From: Fasciola hepatica
Lineage: Eukaryota > Platyhelminthes > Trematoda > Plagiorchiida > Fasciolidae
Length of the DNA: 64,000 bases
Reading direction: 5' to 3'
NCBI GenBank assembly: GCA_948099385.1
Contig: CANUEZ040000208.1
Coordinates: 1,116,001-1,180,000 of the forward strand
Position numbers and translations under genes: made by a program. Below the pieces are notes generated by a model, which saw nothing but the letters and a program-made list of their open reading frames with translations, was not told the DNA's origin and made no database searches. This document shows positions 39,001 through 53,402 of this stretch, one piece after another; the first letter of the stretch is position 1, and each line of letters starts with the position of its first letter.

Positions 39001-42000
39001 TTTGCATTTGCAAGCGCTCATCTCATATTCATAGTCAGTAAGTAGTTTGTGAACGTGTGTGTGGACGACATTTTCGAGGAAGCACACGACCGGTTTGGCG
39101 GTTGTTGCCGCTCATCAGCTATGCGTACTCGGTACTCCTATGCCCACTCGTCTTCTGACTTGTACACTCCGATGATCTTTTATGTTCACTAGGATCTAAT
39201 TTGAATCGTCTCGATTGTGAATGGATATTGTTGATTGAAGAGGCGACAAATGAATGAGAATTGTCATTTCTCGTAGTTATTCGTGTCTGGGTCACTGCTG
39301 ACCCAACGAACAACGAGTTTGCATTTGCAAGCGCTCATCTCATATTCATAGTCAGTAAGTAGTATGTGAACGTGTGTGTGGACGACATTTTCGGGGAAGC
39401 ACACGACCGGTTTGGCGGTTGTTGCCGCTCATCAGCTATGCGTACTCGGTACTCCTATGCCCACTCGTCTTCTGACTTGTACACTCCGATGATCTTTTAT
39501 GTTCACTAGGATCTAATTTGAATCGTCTCGATTGTGAACGGATACTGTTGATTGAAGAGGCGACAAATGAATGAGAATTGTCATTTCTCGTAGTTATTCG
39601 TGTCTGGGTCACTGCTAACCCAACGAACAACGAGTTTGCATTTGCAAGCGCTCATCTCATATTCATAGTCAGTAAGTAGTATGTGAACGTGTGTGTGGAC
39701 GACATTTTCGAGGAAGCACACGACCGGTTTGGCGGTTGTTGCCGCTCATCAGCTATGCGTACTCGGTACTCCTATGCCCACTCGTCTACTGACTTGTACA
39801 CTCCGATGATCTTTTATGTTCAATAGGATCTAATTTGAATCGTCTCGATTGTGAACGGATACTGTTGATTGAAGTGGCGACAAATGAATGAGAATTGTCA
39901 TTTCTCGTAGTTATTCGTGTCTGGGTCACTGCTAACCCAACGAACAACGAGTTTGCATTTGCAAGCGCTCATCTCATATTCATAGTCAGTAAGTAGTATG
40001 TGAACGTGTGTGTGGACGACATTTTCGAGGAGCAAACACGAACGGTTTGGCGGTTGTTGCCGCTCATCAGCTATGCGTACTCGGTACTCCTATGCCCACT
40101 CGTCTTCTGACTTGTACACTCCGATGATCTTTTATGTTCAATAGGATCTAATTTGAATCGTCTCGATTGTGAATGGATACTGTTGATTGAAGAGGCGACA
40201 AATGAATGAGAATTGTCATTTCTCGTAGTTATTCGTGTCTGGGTCACTGCTAACCCAACGAACAACGAGTTTGTTTTTGCAAGCGCTCATCTCATATTCA
40301 TAGTCAGTAAGTAGTATGTGAACGTGTGTGTTGACGACATTTTCGAGGAAGCACACGACCGGTTTGGCGGTTGTTGCCGCTCATCAGCTATGCGTACTCG
40401 GTACTCCTATGCCCACTCGTCTTCTGACTTGTACACTCCGATGATCTTTTATGTTCAATAGGATCTAATTTGAATCGTCTCGATTGTGAATGGATACTGT
40501 TGATTGAAGAGGCGACAAATGAATGAGAATTGTCATTTCTCGTAGTTATTCGTGTCTGGGTCACTGCTAACCCAACGAACAACGAGTTTGCATTTGCAAG
40601 CGCTCATCTCATATTCATAGTCAGTAAGTAGTATGTGAACGTGTGTGTGGACGACATTTTCGAGGAAGCACACGACCGGTTTGGCGGTTGTTGCCGCTCA
40701 TCAGCTATGCGTACTCGGTACTCCTATGCCCACTCGTCTTCTGACTTGTACACTCCGATGATCTTTTATGTTCAATAGGATCTAATTTGAATCGTCTCGA
40801 TTGTGAACGGATACTGTTGATTGAAGAGGCGACAAATGAATGAGAATTGTCATTTCTCGTAGTTATTCGTGTCTGGGTCACTGCTAACCCAACGAACAAC
40901 GAGTTTGCATTTGCAAGCGCTCATCTCATATTCATAGTCAGTAAGTAGTATGTGAACGTGTGTGTGGACGACATTTTCGAGGAAGCGCACGACCGGTTTG
41001 GCGGTTGTTGCCGCTCATCAGCTATGCGTACTCGGTACTCCTATGCCCACTCGTCTTCTGACTTGTACAGTCCGATGATCTTTTATGTTCAATAGGATCT
41101 AATTTGAATCGTCTCGATTGTGAATGGATACTGTTGATTGAAGAGGCGACAAATGAATGAGAATTGTCATTTCTCGTAGTTATTCGTGTCTGTGTCACTG
41201 CTAACCCAACGAACAACGAGTTTGCATTTGCAAGCGCTCATCTCATATTCATAGTCAGTAAGTAGTATGTGAACGTGTGTGTGGACGACATTTTCGAGGA
41301 GCAAACACGACCGGTTTGGCGGTTGTTGCCGCTCATCAGCTATGCGTACTCGGTACTCCTATGCCCACTCGTCTTCTGACTTGTACACTCCGATGATCTT
41401 CTATGTTCACTAGGATCTTATTTGAATCGTCTGGATTGTGTATGGATATTGTTGATTGAAGAGGCGACAAATGAATGAGAATTGTCATTTCTCGTAGTTA
41501 TTCGTGTCTGTGTCACTGCTAACCTAACGAACAACGAGTTTGCATTTGCAAGCGCTCATCTCATATTCATAGTCAGTAAGTAGTATGTGAACGTGTGTGT
41601 GGACGACATTTTCGAGGAAGCACACGACCGGTTTGGCGGTTGTTGCCGCTCATCAGCTATGCGTACTCGGTACTCCTATGCCCACTCGTCTTCTGACTTG
41701 TACACTCCGATGATCTTTTATGTTCACTAGGATCTTATTTGAATCGTCTGGATTGTGTATGGATATTGTTGATTGAAGAGGCGACAAATGAATGAGAATT
41801 GTCATTTCTCGTAGTTATTCGTGTCTGGGTCACTGCTAACCCAACGAACAACGAGTTTGCATTTGCAAGCGCTCATCTCATATTCATAGTCAGTAAGTAG
41901 TATGTGAACGTGTGTGTGGACGACATTTTCGAGGAAGCACACGACCGGTTTGGCGGTTGTTGCCGCTCATCAGCTATGCGTACTCGGTACTCCTATGCCC

Positions 42001-45000
42001 ACTCGTCTTCTGACTTATTCACTCCGATGATCTTCTATAATCACTAGGATCTAATTTGAATCGTCTCGATTGTGAATGGATATTGTTGATTGAAGAGGCG
42101 ACAAATGAATGAGAATTGTCATTTCTCGTAGTTATTCGTGTCTGGGTCACTGCTAACCCAACGAACAACGAGTTTGCATTTGCAAGCGCTCATCTCATAT
42201 TCATAGTCAGTAAGTAGTATGTGAACGTGTGTGTGGACGACATTTTCGAGGAAGCACACGACCGGTTTGGCGGTTGTTGCCGCTCATCAGCTATGCGTAC
42301 TCGGTACTCCTATGCCCACTCGTCTTCTGACTTGTACACTCCGATGATCTTTTATGTTCAATAGGATCTAATTTGAATCGTCTCGATTGTGAATGGATAC
42401 TGTTGATTGAAGAGGCGACAAATGAATGAGAATTGTCATTTCTCGTAGTTATTCGTGTCTGGGTCACTGCTAACCCAACGATCAACGAGTTTGCATTTGC
42501 AAGCGCTCACCTCATATTCATAGTCAGTAAGTAGTATGTGAACGTGTGTGTGGACGACATTTTCGAGGAAGCGCACGACCGGTTTGGCGGTTGTTGCCGC
42601 TCATCAGCTATGCGTACTCGGTACTCCTATGCCCACTCGTCTTCTGACTTGTACACTCCGATGATCTTTTATGTTCAATAGGATCTAATTTGAATCGTCT
42701 CGATTTTGAATGGATACTGTTGATTGAAGAGGCGACAAATGAATGAGAATTGTCATTTCTCGTAGTTATTCGTGTCTGTGTCACTGCTAACCCAACGAAC
42801 AACGAGTTTGCATTTGCAAGCGCTCATCTCATATTCATAGTCAGTAAGTAGTATGTGAACGTGTGTGTGGACGACATTTTCGAGGAAGCACACGACCGGT
42901 TTGGCGGTTGTTGCCGCTCATCAGCTATGCGTACTCGGTACTCCTATGCCCACTCGTCTTCTGACTTGTACACTCCGATGATCTTTTATGTTCACTAGGA
43001 TCTAATTTGAATCGTCTCGATTGTGAATGGATACTGTTGATTTTAGAGGCGACAAATGAATGAGAATTGTCATTTCTCGTAGTTATTCGTGTCTGGGTCA
43101 CTGCTAACCCAACGAACAACGAGTTTGCATTTGCAAGCGCTCATCTCATATTCATAGTCAGTAAGTAGTATGTGAACGTGTGTGTGGACGACATTTTCGA
43201 GGAGCAAACACGACCGGTTTGGCGGTTGTTGCCGCTCATCAGCTATGCGTACTCGGTACTCCAATGCCCACTCGTCTTCTGACTTGTACACTCCGATGAT
43301 CTTTTATGTTCAATAGGATCTAATTTGAATCGTCTCGATTGTGAATGGATACTGTTGATTGAAGAGGCGACAAATGAATGAGAATTGTCATTTCTCGTAG
43401 TTATTCGTGTCTGGGTCACTGCTAACCCAACGAACAACGAGTTTGCATTTGCAAGCGCTCATCTCATATTCATAGTCAGTAAGTAGTATGTGAACGTGTG
43501 TGTGGACGACATTTTCGAGGAAGCGCACGACCGGTTTGGCGGTTGTTGCCGCTCATCAGCTATGCGTACTCGGTACTCCTATGCCCACTCGTCTTCTGAC
43601 TTGTACACTCCGATGATCTTTTATGTTCAATAGGATCTAATTTGAATCGTCTCGATTGTGAATGGATACTGTTGATTGAAGAGGCGACAAATGAATGAGA
43701 ATTGTCATTTCTCGTAGTTATTCGTGTCTGTGTCACTGCTAACCCAACGAACAACGAGTTTGCATTTGCAAGCGCTCATCTCATATTCATAGTCAGTAAG
43801 TAGTATGTGAACGTGTGTGTGGACGACATTTTCGAGGAAGCACACGACCGGTTTGGCGGTTGTTGCCGCTCATCAGCTATGCGTACTCGGTACTCCTATG
43901 CCCACTCGTCTTCTGACTTGTACACTCCGATGATCTTCTATAATCATTAGGATCTAATTTGAATCGTCTCGATTGTGAATGGATACTGTTGATTGAAGAG
44001 GCGACAAATGAATGAGAATTGTCATTTCTCGTAGTTATTCGTGTCTGGGTCACTGCTAACCCAACGAACAACGAGTTTGCATTTGCAAGCGCTCATCTCA
44101 TATTCATAGTCAGTAAGTAGTATGTGAACGTGTGTGTGGACGACATTTTCGAGGAAGCACACGACCGGTTTGGCGGTTGTTGCCGCTCATCAGCTATGCG
44201 TACTCGGTACTCCTATGCCCACTCGTCTACTGACTTGTACACTCCGATGATCTTTTATGTTCAATAGGATCTAATTTGAATCGTCTCGATTGTGAATGGA
44301 TACTGTTGATTGAAGAGGCGACAAATGAATGAGAATTGTCATTTCTCGTAGTTATTCGTGTCTGTGTCACTGTTAACTCAACGAACAACGAGTTTGCATT
44401 TGCAAGCGCTCATCTCATATTCATAGTCAGTAAGTAGTATGTGAACGTGTGTGTGGACGACATTTTCGAGGAAGCACACGACCGGTTTGGCGGTTGTTGC
44501 CGCTCATCAGCTATGCGTACTCGGTACTCCTATGCCCACTCGTCTTCTGACTTGTACACTCCGATGATCTTTTATGTTCACTAGGATCTAATTTGAATCG
44601 TCTCGATTGTGAATGGATACTGTTGATTGAAGAGGCGACAAATGAATGAGAATTGTCATTTCTCGTAGTTATTCGTGTCTGGGTCACTGCTAACCCAACG
44701 AACAACGACTTTGCATTTGCAAGCGCTCATCTCATATTCATAGTCAGTAAGTAGTATGTGAACGTGTGTGTGGACGACATTTTCGAGGAAGCACACGACC
44801 GGTTTGGCGGTTGTTGCCGCTCATCAGCTATGCGTACTCGGTACTCCTATGCCCACTCGTCTTCTGACTTGTGCACTCCGATGATCTTTTATGTTCAATA
44901 GGATCTAATTTGAATCGTCTCGATTGTGAATGGATACTGTTGATTGAAGAGGCGACAAATGAATGAGAATTGTCATTTCTCGTAGTTATTCGTGTCTGGG

Positions 45001-48000
45001 TCACTGCTAACCCAACGAACAACGAGTTTGCATTTGCAAGCGCTCATCTCATATTCATAGTCAGTAAGTAGTATGTGAACGTGTGTGTGGACGACATTTT
45101 CGAGGAAGCACACGACCGGTTTGGCGGTTGTTGCCGCTCATCAGCTATGCGTACTCGGTACTCCTATGCCCACTCGTCTTCTGACTTGTACACTCCGGTG
45201 ATCTTTTTTCATGTTCAATAGGATCTAATTTGAATCTACTCGATTGTGAACGGATACTGTTGATTGAAGAGGCGACAAATGAATGAGAATTGTCATTTCT
45301 CGTAGTTATTGGTGTTTGGGTCACTGCTAACCCAACGAACAACGAGTTTGCATTTGCAAGCGCTCATCTCATATTCATAGTCAGTAAGTAGTATGTGAAC
45401 GCGTGTGTGGACGACATTTTCGAGGAAGCACACGACCGGTTTCGCGGTTGTTGCCGCTCATCAGCTATGCGTACTCGGTACTCGTATGCCCACTCGTCTT
45501 CTGACTTGTACACTCCGATGATCTTTTATGTTCAATAGGATCTAATTTGAATCGTCTCGATTGTGAATGGATACTGTTGATTGAAGAGGCGACAAATGAA
45601 TGAGAATTGTCATTTCTCGTAGTTATTCGTGTCTGGGTCACTGCTAACCCAACGAACAACGAGTTTGCATTTGCAAGCGCTCATCTCATATTCATAGTCA
45701 GTAAGTAGTATGTGAACGTGTGTGTGGACGACATTTTCGAGGAAGCGCACGACCGGTTTGGCGGTTGTTGCCGCTCATCAGCTATGCGTACTCGGTACTC
45801 CTATGCCCACTCGTCTATTGACTTATACACTCCAATGATCTTTTATGTTCAATAGGATCTAATTTGAATCGTCTCGATTGTGAATGGATACTGTTGATTG
45901 AAGTGGCGACAAATGAATGAGAATTGTCATTTCTCGTAGTTATTCGTGTCTGGGTCACTGCTAACCCAACGAACAACGAGTTTGCATTTGCAAGCGCTCA
46001 TCTCATATTCATAGTCAGTAAGTAGTATGTGAACGTGTGTGTGGACGACATTTTCGAGGAAGCACACGACCGGTTTGGCGGTTGTTGCCGCTCATCAGCT
46101 ATGCGTACTCGGTACTCCTATGCCCACTCGTCTTCTGACTTGTACACTCCGATGATCTTTTATGTTCAATAGGATCTAATTTGAATCGTCTCGATTGTGA
46201 ATGGATACTGTTGATTGAAGAGGCGACAAATGAATGAGAATTGTCATTTCTCGTAGTTATTCGTGTCTGGGTCACTGCTAACCCAACGAACAACGAGTTT
46301 GCATTTGCAAGCGCTCATCTCATATTCATAGTCAGTAAGTAGTATGTGAACGTGTGTGTGGACGACATTTTCGAGGAAGCACACGACCGGTTTGGCGGTT
46401 GTTGCCGCTCATCAGCTATGCGTACTCGGTACTCCTATGCCCACTCGTCTTCTGACTTGTACACTCCGATGATCTTTTATGTTCAATAGGATCTAATTTG
46501 AATCGTCTCGATTGTGAATGGATACTGTTGATTGAAGAGGCGACAAATGAATGAGAATTGTCATTTCTCGTAGTTATTTGTGTCTGGGTCACTGCTAACC
46601 CAACGAACAACGAGTTTGCATTTGCAAGCGCTCATCTCATATTCATAGTCAGTAAGTAGTATGTGAACGTGTGTGTGGACGACATTTTCGAGGAAGCACA
46701 CGACCGGTTTGGCGGTTGTTGCCGCTCATCAGCTATGCGTACTCGGTACTCCTATGCCCACTCGTCTTCTGACTTGTACACTCCGATGATCTTTTATGTT
46801 CAATAGGATCTAATTTAAATCGTCTCGATTGTGAACGGATACTGTTGATTGAAGAGGCGACAAATGAATGAGAATTGTCATTTCTCGTAGTTATTCGTGT
46901 CTGGGTCAGCGCTAACCCAACGAACAACGAGTTTGCATTTGCAAGCGCTCATCTCATATTCATAGTCAGTAAGTAGTATGTGAACGTGTGTGTGGACGAC
47001 ATTTTCGAGGAAGCGCACGACCGGTTTGGCGGTTGTTGCCGCTCATCAGCTATGCGTACTCGGTACTCCTATGCCCACTCGTCTTCTGACTTGTACACTC
47101 CGATGATCTTTTATGTTCAATAGGATCTAATTTGAATCGTCTCGATTGTGAATGGATATTGTTGATTGAAGAGGCGACAAATGAATGAGAATTGTCATTT
47201 CTCGTAGTTATTCGTGTCTGGGTCACTGCTAACCCAACGAACAACGAGTTTGCATTTGCAAGCGCTCATCTCATATTCATAGTCAGTAAGTAGTATGTGA
47301 ACGTGTGTGTGGACGACATTTTCGAGGAAGCACACGACCGGTTTGGCGGTTGTTGCCGCTCATCAGCTATGCGTACTCGGTACTCCTATGCCCACTCGTC
47401 TTCTGACTTGTACACTCCGATGATCTTTTATGTTCAATAGGATCTAATTTGAATCGTCTCGATTGTGAACGGATACTGTTGATTGAAGAGGCGACAAATG
47501 AATGAGAATTGTCATTTCTCGTAGTTATTCGTGTCTGGGTCACTGCTAACCCAACGAACAACGAGTTTGCATTTGCAAGCGCTCATCTCATATTCATAGT
47601 CAGTAAGTAGTATGTGAACGTGTGTGTGGACGACATTTTCGAGGAAGCGCACGACCGGTTTGGCGGTTGTTGCCGCTCATCAGCTATGCGTACTCGGTAC
47701 TCCTATGCCCACTCGTCTTCTGACTTGTACACTCCGATGATCTTTTATGTTCAATAGGATCTAATTTGAATCGTCTCGATTGTGAATGGATACTGTTGAT
47801 TGAAGAGGCGACAAATGAATGAGAATTGTCATTTCTCGTAGTTATTCGTGTCTGGGTCACTGCTAACCCAACGATCAACGAGTTTGCATTTGCAAGCGCT
47901 CATCTCATATTCATAGTCAGTAAGTAGTATGTAAACGTGTGTGTGGACGACATTTTCGGGGAAGCACACGACCGGTTTGGCGGTTGTTGCCGCTCATCAG
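33092..48000. repeat. Variant domain with interspersed 318-bp monomers
   Basis: Seven of the twelve 318-bp monomers lie here, about two to six monomers apart at first and none between 43243 and 48000. Other local variants are ggtacttcta (m106, m107, m108, m110, m111), tgtacagtcc (m110, m111, m113, m120, m130), and a linked set of four changes, gatcttatttg with gtctggattgtgtatgg, in m105, m131 and m132. One 320-bp monomer sits at 45145-45464 (m143). The rest is ordinary consensus-like monomers. Confidence 0.65.
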
Positions 48001-51000
48001 CTATGCGTACTCGGTACTCCTATGCCCACTCGTCTTCTGACTTGTACAGTCCGATGATCTTTTATGTTCAATAGGATCTAATTTAAATCGTCTCAATTGT
48101 GAACGGATACTGTTGATTGAAGAGGCGACAAATGAATGAGAATTGTCATTTCTCGTAGTTATTCGTGTCTGGGTCACTGCTAACCCAACGAACAACGAGT
48201 TTGCATTTGCAAGCGCTCATCTCATATTCATAGTCAGTAAGTAGTATGTGAACGTGTGTGTGGACGACATTTTCGAGGAAGCACACGACCGGTTTGGCGG
48301 TTGTTGCCGCTCATCAGCTATGCGTACTCGGTACTCCTATGCCCACTCGTCTTCTGACTTGTACACTCCGATGATCTTTTATGTTCAATAGGATCTAATT
48401 TGAATCGTCTCGATTGTGAATGGATATTGTTGATTGAAGTGGCGACAAATGAATGAGAATTGTCATTTCTCGTAGTTATTCGTGTCTGGGTCACTGCTAA
48501 CCCAACGAACAACGAGTTTGCATTTGCAAGCGCTCATCTCATATTCATAGTCAGTAAGTAGTATGTGAACGTGTGTGTGGACGACATTTTCGAGGAAGCA
48601 CACGACCGGTTTGGCGGTTGTTGCCGCTCATCAGCTATGCGTACTCGGTACTCCTATGCCCACTCGTCTTCTGACTTGTACACTCCGATGATCTTTTATG
48701 TTCAATAGGATCTAATTTGAATCGTCTCGATTGTGAATGGGTTCTGTTGATTGAAGTGGCGACAAATGAATGAGAATTGTCATTTCTCGTAAATATTAGT
48801 GTCTGGGTCACTGCTAACCGAACGAACAACGAGTTTGCATTTGCAAGCGCTCATCTCATATTCATAGTCAGTAAGTAGTATGTGAACGTGTGTGTGGACG
48901 ACATTTTCGAGGAAGCGCACGACCGGTTTGGCGGTTGTTGCCGCTCATCAGCTATGCGTACTCGGTACTCCCATGCCCACTCGTCTAATGACTTGTACAC
49001 TCCGATGATCTTTTATGTTCACTAGGATCTAATTTGAATCGTCTCGATTGTGAATGGATACTGTTGATTGAAGAGGCGACAAATGAATGAGAATTGTCAT
49101 TTCTCGTAGTTATTCGTGTCTGGGTCACTGCTAACCCAACGATCAACGAGTTTGCATTTGCAAGCGCTCATCTCATATTCATAGTCAGTAAGTAGTATGT
49201 GAACGTGTGTGTGGACGACATTTTCGGGGAAGCACACGACCGGTTTGGCGGTTGTTGCCGCTCATCAGCTATGCGTACTCGGTACTCCTATGCCCACTCG
49301 TCTTCTGACTTGTACAGTCCGATGATCTTTTATGTTCAATAGGATCTAATTTAAATCGTCTCAATTGTGAACGGATACTGTTGATTGAAGAGGCGACAAA
49401 TGAATGAGAATTGTCATTTCTCGTAGTTATTCGTGTCTGGGTCACTGCTAACCCAACGAACAACGAGTTTGCATTTGCAAGCGCTCATCTCATATTCATA
49501 GTCAGTAAGTAGTATGTGAACGTGTGTGTGGACGACATTTTCGAGGAAGCACACGACCGGTTTGGCGGTTGTTGCCGCTCATCAGCTATGCGTACTCGGT
49601 ACTCCTATGCCCACTCGTCTTCTGACTTGTACACTCCGATGATCTTTTATGTTCAATAGGATCTAATTTGAATCGTCTCGATTGTGAATGGATACTGTTG
49701 ATTGAAGTGGCGACAAATGAATGAGAATTGTCATTTCTCGTAAATATTAGTGTCTGGGTCACTGCTAACCGAACGAACAACGAGTTTGCATTTGCAAGCG
49801 CTCATCTCATATTCATAGTCAGTAAGTAGTATGTGAACGTGTGTGTGGACGACATTTTCGAGGAAGCGCACGACCGGTTTGGCGGTTGTTGCCGCTCATC
49901 AGCTATGCGTACTCGGTACTCCCATGCCCACTCGTCTAATGACTTGTACACTCCGATGATCTTTTATGTTCACTAGGATCTAATTTGAATCGTCTCGATT
50001 GTGAATGGATACTGTTGATTTTAGAGGCGACAAATGAATGAGAATTGTCATTTCTCGTAGTTATTCGTGTCTGGGTCACTGCTAACCCAACGAACAACGA
50101 GTTTGCATTTGCAAGCGCTCATCTCATATTCATAGTCAGTAAGTAGTATGTGAACGTGTGTGTGGACGACATTTTCGAGGAAGCACACGACCGGTTTGGC
50201 GGTTGTTGCCGCTCATCAGCTATGCGTACTCGGTACTCCTATGCCCACTCGTCTTCTGACTTGTACACTCCGATGATCTTTTATGTTCACTAGGATCTAA
50301 TTTGAATCGTCTCGATTGTGAACGGATACTGTTGATTGAAGAGGCGACAAATGAATGAGAATTGTCATTTCTCGTAGTTATTCGTGTCTGTGTCACTGCT
50401 AACCCAACGAACAACGAGTTTGCATTTGCAAGCGCTCATCTCATATTCATAGTCAGTAAGTAGTATGTGAACGTGTGTGTGGACGACATTTTCGGGGAAG
50501 CACACGACCGGTTTGGCGGTTGTTGCCGCTCATCAGCTATGCGTACTCGGTACTCCTATGCCCACTCGTCTTCTGACTTGTACACTCCGATGATCTTTTT
50601 TCATGTTCAAAAGGATCTAATTTGAATCGTCTCGATTGTGAACGGATACTGTTGATTGAAGAGGCGACAAATGAATGAGAATTGTCATTTCTCGTAAATA
50701 TTAGTGTCTGGGTCACTGCTAACCGAACGAACAACGAGTTTGCATTTGCAAGCGCTCATCTCATATTCATAGTCAGTAAGTAGTATGTGAACGTGTGTGT
50801 GGACGACATTTTCGAGGAAGCGCACGACCGGTTTGGCGGTTGTTGCCGCTCATCAGCTATGCGTACTCGGTACTCCCATGCCCACTCGTCTAATGACTTG
50901 TACACTCCGATGATCTTTTATGTTCACTAGGATCTAATTTGAATCGTCTCGATTGTGAATGGATACTGTTGATTTTAGAGGCGACAAATGAATGAGAATT

Positions 51001-51490
51001 GTCATTTCTCGTAGTTATTCGTGTCTGGGTCACTGCTAACCCAACGAACAACGAGTTTGCATTTGCAAGCGCTCATCTCATATTCATAGTCAGTAAGTAG
51101 TATGTGAACGTGTGTGTGGACGACATTTTCGAGGAAGCACACGACCGGTTTGGCGGTTGTTGCCGCTCATCAGCTATGCGTACTCGGTACTCCTATGCCC
51201 ACTCGTCTTCTGACTTGTACACTCCGATGATCTTTTATGTTCAATAGGATCTAATTTGAATCGTCTCGATTGTGAACGGATACTGTTGATTGAAGAGGCG
51301 ACAAATGAATGAGAATTGTCATTTCTCGTAGTTATTCGTGTCTGTGTCACTGCTAACCCAACGAACAACGAGTTTGCATTTGCAAGCGCTCATCTCATAT
51401 TCATAGTCAGTAAGTAGTATGTGAACGTGTGTGTGGACGACATTTTCGGGGAAGCACACGACCGGTTTGGCGGTTGTTGCCGCTCATCAG
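48001..51490. repeat. Nested 4-mer to 3-mer higher-order repeats (m152-m162)
   Basis: m152 and m156 share tacagtcc, tttaaatcg and ctcaattg, 1268 bp apart. The pair 'cgtaaatattagtg with aaccgaacg' then 'ctcccatgcc with gtctaatgac' occurs at m154-m155, m157-m158 and m160-m161, with steps of 951 and 954 bp. The second step is longer because m160 is a 320-bp monomer. m155, m158 and m161 carry a TAG in the recurrent minus-strand frame, so a broken frame was amplified three times. Confidence 0.8.
50537..50856. repeat. 320-bp monomer of the caaaagg subtype (m160)
   Basis: The box reads cttttttcatgttcaaaagg. The same subtype is found at m163 (51491), m166 (52446) and m168 (53083), all within 2.9 kb, and nowhere else. 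This points to one origin and local spread. Confidence 0.9.
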
Positions 51491-52128
51491 CTATGCGTAC
51501 TCGGTACTCCTATGCCCACTCGTCTTCTGACTTGTACACTCCGATGATCTTTTTTCATGTTCAAAAGGATCTAATTTGAATCGTCTCGATTGTGAACGGA
51601 TACTGTTGATTGAAGAGGCGACAAATGAATGAGAATTGTCATTTCTCGTAGTTATTCGTGTCTGGGTCACTGCTAACCCAACGATCAACGAGTTTGCATT
51701 TGCAAGCGCTCATCTCATATTCATAGTCAGTAAGTAGTATGTAAACGTGTGTGTGGACGACATTTTCGGGGAAGCACACGACCGGTTTGGCGGTTGTTGC
51801 CGCTCATCAGCTATGCGTACTCGGTACTCGTATGCCCACTCGTCTTCTGACTTGTACACTCCGATGATCTTTTATGTTCACTAGGATCTAATTTGAATCG
51901 TCTCGATTGTGAATGGATACTGTTGATTGAAGTGGCGACAAATGAATGAGAATTGTCATTTCTCGTAGTTATTCGTGTCTGGGTCACTGCTAACCCAACG
52001 AACAACGAGTTTGCATTTGCAAGCGCTCATCTCATATTCATAGTCAGTAAGTAGTATGTGAACGTGTGTGTGGACGACATTTTCGAGGAGCAAACACGAC
52101 CGGTTTGGCGGTTGTTGCCGCTCATCAG

Positions 52129-52765
52129 CTATGCGTACTCGGTACTCCTATGCCCACTCGTCTAATGACTTGTACACTCCGATGATCTTTTATGTTCAAT
52201 AGGATCTAATTTAAATCGTCTCGATTGTGAATGGATACTGTTGATTGAAGAGGCGACAAATGAATGATAATTGTCATTTCTCGTAGTTATTCGTGTCTGT
52301 GTCACTGCTAACCCAACGAACAACGAGTTTGCATTTGCAAGCGCTCATCTCATATTCATAGTCAGTAAGTAGTATGTGAACGTGTGTGTGGACGACATTT
52401 TCGGGGAAGCACACGACCGGTTTGGCGGTTGTTGCCGCTCATCAGCTATGCGTACTCGGTACTCCTATGCCCACTCGTCTTCTGACTTGTACACTCCGAT
52501 GATCTTTTTTCATGTTCAAAAGGATCTAATTTAAATCGTCTCGATTGTGAACGGATACAGTTGATTGAAGAGGCGACAAATGAATGAGAATTGTCATTTC
52601 TCGTAGTTATTCGTGTCTGGGTCACTGCTAACCCAACGATCAACGAGTTTGCATTTGCAAGCGCTCATCTCATATTCATAGTCAGTAAGTAGTATGTGAA
52701 CGTGTGTGTGGACGACATTTTCGGGGAAGCACACGACCGGTTTGGCGGTTGTTGCCGCTCATCAG
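52129..52765. repeat. Dimeric higher-order repeat, copy 1 (m165-m166)
   Basis: A 317-bp monomer with gtctaatgac, tttaaatcg and gaatgataattg is followed by a 320-bp monomer with cttttttcatg, caaaagg, gatacagttg and aacgatcaac. Both end in cggggaagc. The 637-bp unit is repeated directly afterwards. Confidence 0.88.
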
Positions 52766-53402
52766 CTATGCGTACTCGGTACTCCTATGCCCACTCGTCT
52801 AATGACTTGTACACTCCGATGATCTTTTATGTTCAATAGGATCTAATTTAAATCGTCTCGATTGTGAATGGATACTGTTGATTGAAGAGGCGACAAATGA
52901 ATGATAATTGTCATTTCTCGTAGTTATTCGTGTCTGTGTCACTGCTAACCCAACGAACAACGAGTTTGCATTTGCAAGCGCTCATCTCATATTCATAGTC
53001 AGTAAGTAGTATGTGAACGTGTGTGTGGACGACATTTTCGGGGAAGCACACGACCGGTTTGGCGGTTGTTGCCGCTCATCAGCTATGCGTACTCGGTACT
53101 CCTATGCCCACTCGTCTTCTGACTTGTACACTCCGATGATCTTTTTTCATGTTCAAAAGGATCTAATTTAAATCGTCTCGATTGTGAACGGATACAGTTG
53201 ATTGAAGAGGCGACAAATGAATGAGAATTGTCATTTCTCGTAGTTATTCGTGTCTGGGTCACTGCTAACCCAACGATCAACGAGTTTGCATTTGCAAGCG
53301 CTCATCTCATATTCATAGTCAGTAAGTAGTATGTGAACGTGTGTGTGGACGACATTTTCGGGGAAGCACACGACCGGTTTGGCGGTTGTTGCCGCTCATC
53401 AG
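52766..53402. repeat. Dimeric higher-order repeat, copy 2 (m167-m168)
   Basis: It repeats m165-m166 with all diagnostic variants and the same 637-bp length; I see no difference by eye. The next monomer, m169, belongs to another type, so the dimer is present only twice. Confidence 0.88.

Noticed and set aside
43070..43291. Minus-strand 73-codon frame
   Set aside because: It is created by the +1 length variant of m136 and the ccaatgccc change in m137, starts at GTG, and is single-copy.
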